From the NCBI RefSeq assembly GCF_041381155.1, contig NC_091142.1:32353528-32417527 (forward strand): a stretch of 64,000 nucleotides of DNA, given 5' to 3'. The position numbers and the translations under genes were made by a program. Below, in pieces: positions 11,990 to 23,050 of the stretch (position 1 is the stretch's first letter; each line of letters begins with the position of its first letter). Source of the stretch: Argopecten irradians (Eukaryota; Mollusca; Bivalvia; Pectinida; Pectinidae). A model generated the notes under the pieces. That model was not told the DNA's origin. It ran no database searches and worked only from the letters and a program-made list of their open reading frames with translations.

Positions 11990-14900
11990 TAAGCATGAAT
12001 GATATACATGTATAGGGGCGTACTTTGTTATGTTCATATAATAGACTACATATGCTTGTAAACAATAAATTACTTTATATGTTCATGATAAATACAGTAA
12101 TGTCATGAACGTATAATATTTACTTTATTATGTTCATAGAATAGACAGTATGCATGAAATGTATACATGTATTTACTTATTATGATGTTCATTCAGAATA
12201 GAAGTATGCATGAAATGTATACATGTATTTACTTTATTCATGTTCATAGAATAGACTGTATGCTAAATGTATACAAAATTATTATGCATGTATGAATGCA
12301 TACATTATTTATGTATTTCATTATTTCATAGAATAGACAGTAATGGCATGAAATGTGTACATGTATTTACTTATAATATAGTTCATAGAATAGACTGTAT
12401 GCTTGAAAATGTATACATGTATTTTACTTTATTATGTTTCATAGAATAGACAGTATGCATGAAATGTCATACATGTATTTACTTTATTATGTTCATAGAA
12501 TAGACAGTATGCATGGAATGTATACATGTATTTACTTTATTATGTTCATAGAATAGACAGTATGCATGAAATGTATACAAGTATTTACTTTATTATGTTC
12601 ATAGAATAGACTGTATGCATGAAATGTATACATGTATTTACTTTATTATGTTCCATAGAATAGACTGTATGCATGAGAAATGTGGTACATGTATTTATTG
12701 TATTATGTTCATAGAATAGACTGTAATGCATGAAATGTATACATGTATTTACTTTATTATGTTCATAAGAATAGACAGTATGCATGGAATGTGTACATGT
12801 ATTTACTTTATTGTTTATAGAATATACTGTAGCATGCAAGGATGTAAACAAGTATACTGTATTAATGTTCATAGACAGTATGCATGAAATGTGTACATGT
12901 ATTTATTTTTAAATTTGTTACTATTTCATAGATAAACTGTATGCATGAAATGTGTACATGTATTTATTTATTATGTTCATAGAATAGACTGTATGCATGA
13001 AATGTGTACATGTAGTTTACTGACTTTATTATGTTCAAAGAATAGACAGACTGCATGAAATGTATACATGTATTTACTTTAATTACGTTCATAGAATAGA
13101 CAGTATGCATGAAATGTATACAAAGTATTTACTTTATTGGTGATCATAGAATAACTGTATGCATGAAATGTTACATGTATTTACTTGTATTTATGTTCAA
13201 TTAGAATAGACTAGTATGCATGCAATGTATACAGTATTTAATTGTGTTATGTTCATTGCATGAAAATTGGTGTAACAAGTATTTACTGGTATTATGCTTG
13301 AAAATGTATACATGTGTTTACTTTGTTTAATGTGTTCAAATGGAATAGAGAGTATGCATGCAATGTATACATGTATTTACTTTATTACGTGTTTCATAGA
13401 ATAGACAGTAATGCATGAAATGTTAATACAAGTAATTACTTTATTATGTTCATGAGAATAGACGGTATGCCATGAAAGTGATTACAGTATTTACTTTACT
13501 ATGTTTCATAGAATAGACAGTATGCAATGCAATTGTGTACATGTTATTAATGTATTATGTTTCATAGAATAGACAGTAAATGGCATGACATGTACACAAG
13601 TATTACTTTATTGTGATCATAGTAATAGACTGTAGCATGAAATGTATACAAGGTATTTACTCTTAATTGTGTTCATAGAATAGACTGTATGCATGAAATT
13701 GTGTACATGTATTTCATTGTACTATGTTCATAGAATAGACAGTATGACAAAAAAAAAAAAAATGCCCCCCAATGTGTACATGAAATTTTATTGGTATTAA
13801 GTTCATAGGAATAGTACAGTATGCTTGAAGTATACATGATTTAAACTTATTATGTTCATAGAATAGACCTGTATGCTTTGGCAATGTATACAAGTGTATT
13901 TACTTATTATGTTCATAGAATAGACTGTAATGCGATGAAATGTGTACAGGTATTTATTGTATTATGTCATAAATAGACAGTATCATGCAATGAAAAAAAA
14001 TACATGTATTTACTTATTCGGCTGTTCTTAGAATAAAGACAGTTTTGCATGGCAATGTATACCAAGTAATTTACTGTATTGTGTTTCATAGAATAGACTG
14101 TATTGCAATGAAATGTATACAGTATTAACTTTATTGTTGCATTCATAGCATAGACTGTATGCATGGAAATGTATACCATTGTATTTTACTGTCATTATCG
14201 TTCATCAGAAGTAGACTAGTATGCTTGGATTTTGTACATGTAATTACTTAATGTGAGTTCAAAGAAAAGACTGTATGCATGAAATGGAATGTACAAAGTA
14301 ATTTACTGTATTATGTTCATATAAAAAAAAAAAAAAAAAATTTTATAAAAGACAGTATGCAAGGAATGTATCCTAACATATATACTTGATATTTATGTTC
14401 ATAGAATAGACTGTATCATGAAATGTGTACATGTATTTACTGTATTATGTTCATAAAATATACAGTATGCGTGAAATTATTAAACATGTATTTTCACTTT
14501 ATTAATGTTTCATTGAGAAAAGACTGTAATGCATGATATGTATACAGGAATTTACTTTGGTTAATGTTCATAGAAAAGACAGTATGCATTGAATGTTAAT
14601 ACATGAATTTACTTTATTGGTGTTTCATAGAAATAGACCTGTATGCATGAAATGTATACAAGTATTTATTGAATTATGTTCATATAATAGACAGTATGCA
14701 TGAAATGTATACATTATTTTACTTTAATAATTGTTCATAAGAAATAGACTGTATGCATGAAATGTGTACATGTATTTACTTTATTATGTTCATAGAATAG
14801 ACAGTATGCATGGAATGTGTACATGTGTTTACTTTATTATGTTCATAGAATAGACTGTATGCATGAAATGTATACATGTATTTACTTTATTATGTTCATA

Positions 14901-15651
14901 GAATAGACAGTATGCTTGGAATGTATACATGTATTTACTTTATTGTGTTCATAGAATAGACTGTATGCATGAAATGTATACATGTATTTACTTTATTATG
15001 TTCATAGAATAGACAGTATGCATGAAATGTATACATGTATTTACTTTATTATGTTCATAGAATAGACAGTATGCATGAAATGTGTACATGTATTTACTTT
15101 ATTATGTTCATAGAATAGACAGTATGCATGAAATGTGTACATGTATTTACTGTATTATGTTCATAGAATAGACAGTATGCATGGAATGTATACATGTATT
15201 TACTTTATTATGTTCATAGAATAGACTGCATGCATGGAATGTGTACATGTATTTACTTTATTACGTTCATAGAATAGACTGTATGTTTAACATGTATACG
15301 TGTATTTACTTTATTATGTTCATAGAATAGACTGTATGCATGAAATGTATACATGTATTTACTTTATTATGTTCATAGAATGGACAGTATGCATGCCGCG
15401 GTGGCCGAGTGGTTAAGATGTCCCGACATATTACCACAAGCCCTCCACCTCTGGGATGCGGGTTCGAATCCCATGTGGGGCAGTTTCCAGGTACTGACCG
15501 CTGGCCGGTGGTTTTTTCTCCGGGTACTCCGGCTTTCCTCCACCAACAAACCTGGCACGTCCTTACATGACCCTGGCTGTTAATAGGACGTAAAACTAAA
15601 ACAAACCAAAAAGTATGCATGGAATTTATATTTACTTTATTATGCTCATAC
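11990..15651. repeat. 53-bp satellite array, about 65 units
   Basis: The unit is CATGAAATGTATACATGTAT followed by TTACTTTATTATGTTCATAG and AATAGACAGTATG. Period 53 is exact in the clean parts, for example unit starts at 15021 and 15074. The flanks (about 12450-12760 and 14750-15390) are nearly homogeneous. The middle (about 13100-14700) is full of single-base insertions and deletions and long A runs (13749-13761, 14322-14340). A SINE interrupts the array at 15396. Open frames inside it are by-products of the repetition. Confidence 0.95.
15396..15611 (+). mobile_element. tRNA-derived SINE inserted in the 53-bp satellite
   Basis: The 5' part is tRNA-like, with a perfect A box (TGGCCGAGTGG) and B box (GGTTCGAATCC) for RNA polymerase III. 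A body follows with CCGGGTACTCCGGCTTTCC, and the tail is GGACGTAAAACTAAAACAAA. It is flanked by a 10-bp direct repeat, AGTATGCATG, at 15386-15395 and 15612-15621, which is the target-site duplication taken from the satellite unit. The tail closely resembles the 3' end of the LINE near 55753, suggesting that LINE family mobilised it. The clean duplication indicates a fairly recent insertion. Confidence 0.92.
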
Positions 15652-16009
15652 CAACAAAGTGTAATATGATTCTAGTACCGTTAAAGGTATGATAATGAGA
15701 CAGTGTATATACGATTAAGGTGTGACGTTTTATTTATAGAAGATTAAATATGGATGTCTTTGTTACTGACAGATATAATATGTCTTTGTAACTTATATTG
15801 TCATCAGATTGAAAAAACATTTTTTGATTGATTTCTCTCAGTTCGTGTATATAAGCAGATCATTAACAGGTAGATATACATAATATACACACCTGTATGT
15901 GTGGATCGAGTTATTACTTATCGCTGTTAACAATTTGTAAGTGTTTTATTATGATAATATAACGTTAAGGGAAATACTATCTGCCGACATATGTATACGT
16001 AAACAATCT
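15652..16009. other. Non-coding spacer between satellites
   Basis: AT-rich sequence with no gene or repeat recognised. Confidence 0.5.
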
Positions 16010-16318
16010 TTCGATGTATATATTAGCAGCTAATCTGTATACTGTAGACCTACGTATTTTCGTTTGTACATTAGCAGCATTAGCAGCTAATTTGCATACT
16101 GTAGTCCTACGTATTTTCGTTTACAGATTAACAGCTAATTTGCATACTGTAGTCCTACGTACTTTCGTTTGTACATTAGCAGCTAATTTGCATACTGTAG
16201 TCCTACGTATTTTCGTTTGTACATTAGCAGCAAATTTGCATACTGTAGTCCTACGTATTTTCGTTTGTACATTAGCAGCAAATTTGCATATTGTAGTCCT
16301 ATGTTTTTTCGTTTATGA
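16010..16318. repeat. 48-bp minisatellite, about six units
   Basis: Units read TTCGTTTGTACATTAGCAGC then TAATTTGCATACTGTAGTCC and TACGTATT. Because 48 is a multiple of three, one plus-strand frame stays open for 102 codons as a 16-residue repeat; it is treated as non-coding. Confidence 0.9.
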
Positions 16319-16397
16319 TTAAATTAAGCGGTCGAAAAAAATCGCGCCAATACATTGATTTGAAAATGCTATCAAATGGATGCAAAGTAGAACCCAG

Positions 16398-16619
16398 AGC
16401 CAAGTTGTTCAAAAGGTAATTAGGCTAATCACAATGTATCGACATTTTCCAAATCAATATAAAATAATTTGTGGTAACACGTATTTTACTTTTTTTGACA
16501 ATCTTAGAAACTCCCTTCTTTGCCTACTTGCTGAGTTTAGCGAATATTTAATCACATTTTTTTTTCAGAAAATCACTAATCATATGATTAAGCTAATTAT
16601 CCTTGGAACAGCCGGTGTA
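16398..16619. mobile_element. MITE-like element with imperfect terminal inverted repeats
   Basis: The left end (GTTGTTCAAAAGGTAATTAG then GCTAATCA) is matched in inverted form by the right end (GATTAAGCTAATTATCCTTG then GAACA). The arms are about 30 bp and imperfect, the interior about 160 bp, and there is no coding capacity. Confidence 0.6.
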
Positions 16620-17149
16620 TAGATCGCGAAATGAATGTCCTTAGGCATGAAAACGCGACATTAGGTCGCGGCCAAAAAAGTTGCTTAACAGTATCATGAT
16701 GTTGAACACGTGTAACTTATCTTAGGCTGAGAACCTCAAGTAAATCCGATTACATCCATATACCATATAGCGCATTGTTAACATGTCGTAATTAACTCTT
16801 CATACCTAAACTACAACAAAGCTCAATATCAACTCCATATCAAAGAAAACCACATTGGCTGCTTCTATACTATAAACAAAGTCTTGCTTGTTCCCTGTTA
16901 ATGTTTATGTTTATTGAAGAACAATAAGCATAACAAATATGCGATGTATAATTAATACAATTTAATGAAACATAACAACATATAAAGATTTACAAAAGTA
17001 AATAAATATCATTGGTGCATATCTTACAAGTGTTTTAATATAATTATTTTTGTAAGTGACTTGTTCTTGGTTATTTCACCAACTTTCTTTCATCATCTCT
17101 TACATTATTTAATCAGTTCTATAAATATTCTTTCATCATCACTATAAAT
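16620..17149. other. Non-coding spacer
   Basis: No gene seen. AT-rich and apparently unique sequence leading into the 20-bp repeats. Confidence 0.5.
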
Positions 17150-17310
17150 TAATATTATTTCAACAACTATATACTTTCATCAACCCTGATATTCTTTCAT
17201 CAACTCCGATATTCTTTCATCAACTCGAACATTCATTCATTAAGTCGGATACTCTTTCATCAACTCTGATTTTCTTTCATCAATTCCAATTATTTTTTCA
17301 TCAACTCCGA
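17150..17310. repeat. 20-21-bp minisatellite
   Basis: Repeats of ATTCTTTCATCAACTCCGAT with variation, about seven units. Similar units reappear, mixed with the 50-bp unit, around 17770-17820 and 18290-18430. Confidence 0.75.
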
Positions 17311-19885
17311 TACAGTATCCATGAACATCTCTACGTCAAACCAAAAAACTTCACATTGTGAATAACAGTATCCATGAACATCTTACGTCAAAACAAAACT
17401 TTACACTGTGAATAACAGTATCCATGAACATATTACGTCAAAACAAAACTTTACACTGTGAATAACAGTATCCATGAACATATTACGTCAAAACAAAACT
17501 TCACACTGGGAATAAACATTATCCATGAACATCTTTACGTCAAAAACAAAACTTTACACTGTGGAATAAACAGTATCCATGAACATCTTACAGTCAAAAC
17601 AAAACTATACTTGTGAATAACAGTTTACCATGAACTTCTTTACGTCAAAAAAAAAACTTTACACTGTAGAATAACAGTATCCATGAACATCTTAAGGCAA
17701 AACAATTCTTTACACTGTGAATAACAGTATCCAAGAACATCTTACGTCAAAACAAAACTATTCTGAACATCATTCGTCATCACTCCGATACATCTTTCAT
17801 CAACTCCGTGTATTCTTTCGGATAACATCCATGAACATCGTACGTCAAAACAAACTTTACACTGTGAATAACAGATATTCCATGAACATTTGTCAAAACA
17901 AAACTTTACAACTGTGAATCTTCATTATCCCTGAACATATTAGTCAAAAAAAACTTTATTCTGTGAATAACAGTAATCCATTGAACATATTCTTATGTCA
18001 AAACAAAATTCTACACTGTGAATAACAGTATCCATGAACATCTTACGTCAAATCAAAAACTCTTACATTGTTGAATAACAGTAACCATGAACATCTTACG
18101 GTCAAAACAAAACTTTACACTGTGAATACCTGTATCCATGATATCTTATGTTCAAAACAAATACATTACACTGTGAATATAACAGTATCCAGGACACAAC
18201 TTACAGTCAAAAACTTAAACATTACAGCTGTGAATAACATCATCCATGATATTCTTCTATTCAAACCAAAACTTTACACAGTCAATAACCGATATTTCCA
18301 TCAACTTCCGAACTTTCTTTGATTAACCCTGATTATTCTTTCATCAACCAACCGATATTCTTTGATTAACCCTGATATTCTTACATCAACTAACGATATT
18401 CTTAACATTAACCCTGATCATCTTACATCAACTAAAACTTTTATTCTTTGATTAACCCTGTCATCATTCTTACGTCAAAAACAAAATATATTAACGCTCC
18501 GGTAATTAACCATGAGTATCTTTATGTCAAAACAATTTTCACACTTGTGAGATAACATTATCCATGATTAACTTAAGTCAAAACAAAAATTTACACTTTG
18601 AATAAACAGTAACCCTGAATATTACGTTACATCAACTACAGTATCCATGAACATCTTACATCAAAACAAAAACGATATTCTGTGAAATCACAGTATCGCA
18701 TGAACATCTTATGTCAAAAACAAAAAACTTTACATTGTGAATAACAGTTACCGATATTCTTATGTCAAAACAAAACTTCCAACGATATTCTTACGTCAAA
18801 TCAAAAAACTACCTGTGTAATATTACCCATCCCTACGTCAATAACAATTACAACACTCAAACAGTATATTCTTACGTTAAAACAAAACTTTACCGATATT
18901 CTTTGTCAAAACTAACCTGATATTAGTTACATCAACATCTTATTCAAAACAATAACTTTCATTAACCCATGATATTCTTAACATTGATTCTTTATAACCT
19001 GATATTCTTTCATCAAACTTACGAAATTCTTACATTGAGTAACTCTGAACATTCTTTCACCAAATAACATGATACTGTCCTGAAGATACTACACGGTAAA
19101 ATTTAAGACTGGTATTAAAAACTGAACATATCTCTACGTCAAACAAAAAAACTTCACATTGTGAATAACAGTAAATCATGAACATCTTTACGTCAAAACC
19201 AAACTTTACACTGGGAATAACAGTATCCATGAACATCTTATGTCAAAACCAAAACTTTACACTGTGAATAAACAGTATCCATGAACATCTTATCTTTACA
19301 CTTAAACAGTATCCATGAATATCTTATGTCACAAACAATAAAACTGCTGTGATAACAGTTACTCCATGAATTATCAAATCTTTTACGTCAAAACAATACG
19401 TTTACACTGTGAATAACAGTAAAAAAAAATCCATGAATTGTCAAAAACAAAATTTACACTGTGATATAACAGTATCCATGTAATATCTTATGTCAAAAAA
19501 CCAAACTTTACACTGTGAATAACAGTCAAACCAAAAAACTTCACATTGTGAATAACAGTATCCATGAACATATTACGTCAAAACAAAACTTTACACTGTG
19601 AATAACAGTATCCATGAACATATTACGTCAAAACAAAACTTTACACTGTGAATAACAGTATCCATGAACATATTACGTCAAAACAAAACTTTACTCTGTG
19701 AATAACAGTATCCATGAACATCTTTACGTCAAACCAAAAAACTTCACATTGTGAATAACAGTATCCATGAACATCTTACGTCAAAACAAAACTTTACTCT
19801 GTGAATAACAGTATCCATGAACATCTTTACGTCAAAACAAAACTTTACATTGTGAATAACAGTATCCATGAACATCTTATGTTTC
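17311..19885. repeat. 50-bp satellite array (CAGTATCCATGAACATC type)
   Basis: The unit is ACAGTATCCATGAACATCTT then ACGTCAAAACAAAACTTTAC and ACTGTGAATA. Clean units occur at 17340-17480 and 19540-19880. Between about 17580 and 19500 the period breaks down with one-base indels, an A run near 19421 and scrambled 20-bp units. The two flanks are nearly identical to each other. Confidence 0.93.
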
Positions 19886-20686
19886 TTAGAATGTCTATTA
19901 TAAACGATTAAGGATCTCAAGATTAATGACAAGGACCACAAGACACATGTCTTGACATTGCCGACGAATATTATTGTGTGGGGTGAAATATAATTCACAG
20001 GTATATGGGAGCTTGAACATAGAGAAGTGCGGAAACTGGTGTCATCGGAACAATCACTTCGTGGTTTGTCGAGCACGTAACACTATCTGTTTTGTAGAAA
20101 ATAGAACGGAGCACATAAAAGGAACAACAAAGAAAATAGAGGATAATATATGAAATCAAACTCTAAGGAAAGAATATATGAACAAAGATTGTGTGCATGT
20201 ATGACGCTACAACAGCTTTGTGCTATATTTCTCCTTTCACGCATATCAAATGAACACCTTCCAAAGCCTACTTTTTTGACGATCAAGATACCATGGTCAT
20301 ATGTACTTTGCGTAAACATGACTTTGGTTCATATCATTAAAGCAAAGGTGTCGTAGCAACAGAGAGTACATTACACAACTTAAAGAGGAACATTGATAAA
20401 TAATAAGTATATACAGTTATAACGATTTTCTATTATGTAGTCTTGCAATATAAAAAAGAAAAGCGGGAATTGAGAGAACAATGGTCAACAAATGAAGCTA
20501 CAAGTTAATAAGTCAATCGAGCTGAACTTATCCAAACACAGCAACTATAAATCATTACGCAAGAGAAAGAGAATTGAAAGAAATTCAGAGAAAATTGAAT
20601 ACCAAAAAAATGACAACTAAATTGGTGTTACACGAGATATTGTGAAATAAATTACAATGAAACACATATTGAACATCAAACTCTGC
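19886..20686. other. Non-coding spacer
   Basis: Open frames on both strands at 20083-20356 lack recognisable domains. Nothing else is seen. Confidence 0.45.
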
Positions 20687-21988
20687 CAACTGGATCGTTT
20701 GACATAAGACGACCACAAAACTACCCGTGGTACACACAACTGGATCGTTTGACATGAGACGACCACAAAACTACCCGTGGTACACACAACTGGATCGTTT
20801 GACATGAGACGACCACAAAACTACCCGTGGTACACACAACTGGATCGTTTGACATGAGACGACCACAACACTACCCGAGGTACACACAACTGTATCGTTT
20901 GACATGAGACGACCACAAAACTACTCGAGGTACACACAACTGGATCGTTTGACATGAGACTACCACAAAACTACCCGAGGTACAGACAACTGGATCGTTT
21001 GACATGAGACGACCACAAAACTACCCGGGGTACAGACAACTGGATCGTTTGACATGAGACGACCACAAAACTACCCGTGGTACACACAACTGTATCGTTT
21101 GACATGAGACGACCACAAAACTACCCGAGGTACACACAACTGGATCGTTTGACATGAGACGACCACAAAACTACCCGAGGTACACACAACTGGATCGTTT
21201 GTCATGAGACAACCACAAAACTACCCGATGTACACACAACTGGATCGTTTGACATAAGACGACCACAAAATTATCCGAGGTACACACAACTGTATCGTTT
21301 GACATGAGACTACCACAACACTTCTCGAGGTACACACAACTGGATCGTTTGACATGAGACGACCACAAAACTACCCGAGGTACACACAACTGTATCGTTT
21401 GACATGAGACGACCACAAAACTACCCGAGGTACACACAACTGGATCGTTTGACATGAGACGACCACAACACTTCTCGAGGTACACACAACTGTATCGTTT
21501 GACATGAGACGACCACAAAACTTCTCGAGGTACACACAACTGGATCGTTTGACATGAGACGACCACAACACTACCCGAGGTACACACAACTGGATCGTTT
21601 GTCATGAGACAACCACAAAACTACCCGTTGTACACACAACTGGATCGTTTGACATAAGACGACCACAAAATTATCCGAGGTACACACAACTGTATCGTTT
21701 GACATGAGACGACCACAACACTACCCGAGGTACACACAACTGGATCGTTTGTCATAAGACGACCACAAAACTACATGAGGTACACACAACTGTATCGTTT
21801 GACATTAGAAGACCACAAAACTACCCGGGGTACACACAACTGGGTCGTTTGACATGAGACGACCACAAAACTACCCGTGGTACACACAATTGTATCGTTT
21901 GACATGAGACGACCACAAAACTACCCGTGGTACACACAACTGGATCGTTTGACATGAGACGACCACAAAATTACACGGGGTACACACA
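20687..21988. repeat. 50-bp satellite array, about 26 units
   Basis: The unit is CAACTGGATCGTTTGACATG then AGACGACCACAAAACTACCC and GTGGTACACA. Period 50 is exact throughout, with substitutions only (GG/TG, CCGTGG/CCGAGG/CTCGAGG variants). Variants alternate in blocks, indicating higher-order duplication. Because 50 is not a multiple of three, a 144-codon open frame runs through all three phases; it is not a gene. Confidence 0.95.
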
Positions 21989-22336
21989 ATCATCATTATA
22001 CTGTCCAATGCTCCTTGTAATGACAACGGACATCGTTATCGTAAGAAATATAGAAGTAGAAGACCTCAAAAACATTCGTAAAACAAAAGCATCGTACTTT
22101 CTATATATATATTCGATTTCCAGTTGTGCTAAAAATCTATGTAATTTTCCTTAACCAACTGTAAAATATGATGAACATTTTGAGTGTGTATTAACCGGAT
22201 CTATTTTACAACATGTTTCACAATTATCTTCATGCAAATCTTTAATACCGAGGAACAATATTTAATCATAAATAGAGGATCTTACATGAGTGGCTCTGTA
22301 ATATGAAATCTATCGGATGTGATGTTATAATCATGC

Positions 22337-22380
22337 GACGTCATTTATAGATTATGACGTCAAATATATATGTGACGTCA
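22337..22380. promoter_or_regulatory. Cluster of three CRE-like GACGTCA sites
   Basis: GACGTCA occurs at 22337-22343, and full palindromic TGACGTCA at 22355-22362 and 22373-22380. TGACGTCA is the consensus for CREB/ATF-type factors. The cluster lies about 0.7 kb downstream of the piwi A stop codon; function is not shown. Confidence 0.3.
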
Positions 22381-22831
22381 TAATGGTGTTATTACATATG
22401 TGTCTTACGATATTTTCGACATGGCCGTATGACATGGAGAGACGGGCCAGCTATGTTATAAAACAATTTATATAATAAATATATTAGGTGAACAATTTTA
22501 TGCATATATTACTTATTGAAAAATCAGCAACATTGAGAAGCATCTAGTATTTTTATGTGAGAAAAGTTAAAAAATACACTGAAAGGAGCCAGGTCTCATG
22601 ATGGGTGTACCAGTGTGATTCCTCGGAAACTGTATAATCTGTGGCTATATATATTGTTATATAATACGTGAGCAACAGTAAATGTAACGTTTGAGAAATC
22701 TTCTTCATCGCCACCTTTGTTACAACTCTATTATCACTCAGTCTTATAGAAAACAACCCAAAATATGACAACAGATGGATCATTGTATCAAATACATTAG
22801 TCTTCTGGAATTGCTGTATCAATATGATACA

Positions 22832-23008
22832 TTAAAACCTGTATTAGAGACCACCTCTGTATAAAGACCGCCTACTTAATAAGAAGACATTCTCAACGTT
22901 CCAAAATGCCAATTTCAACACAATTTACCATGTGTAGAAAGACAAACTGGTTATAACGACCATTTTCTTGGTCCCTTGGGGGTCTTTACTGACAGGTCTG
23001 TGTTAAAC
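22832..23008. mobile_element. Degenerate MITE just downstream of the piwi A stop
   Basis: The left side (AAAACCTGTATTAGAGACCA then CCTCTGTATAAAGACC) is roughly mirrored by the right side (GGTCTTTACTGACAGGTCTG), giving imperfect inverted ends over about 177 bp. The pattern of GACC blocks near the ends resembles pogo/Tigger-type MITEs. It ends about 40 bp from the stop codon and probably contributes to the 3' UTR. Confidence 0.5.
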
Positions 23009-23050
23009 AGTTTTCAGGAATCACCGTATGTGGATGACATAAGTCCTTAT

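Noticed and set aside
15396-15480. Functional tRNA gene
   Set aside because: A and B boxes are good, but the sequence continues into a SINE body and tail with target-site duplications and does not fold as a complete cloverleaf by eye.
21171-21605. 144-codon minus-strand open frame with repeated VVLWSSHVKRSS
   Set aside because: A 50-bp repeat with no stops in any of three phases produces it; not a gene.
20687-21988. CRISPR-like array of regular 50-bp repeats
   Set aside because: There are no unique spacers; the whole unit repeats, and the DNA is clearly eukaryotic.
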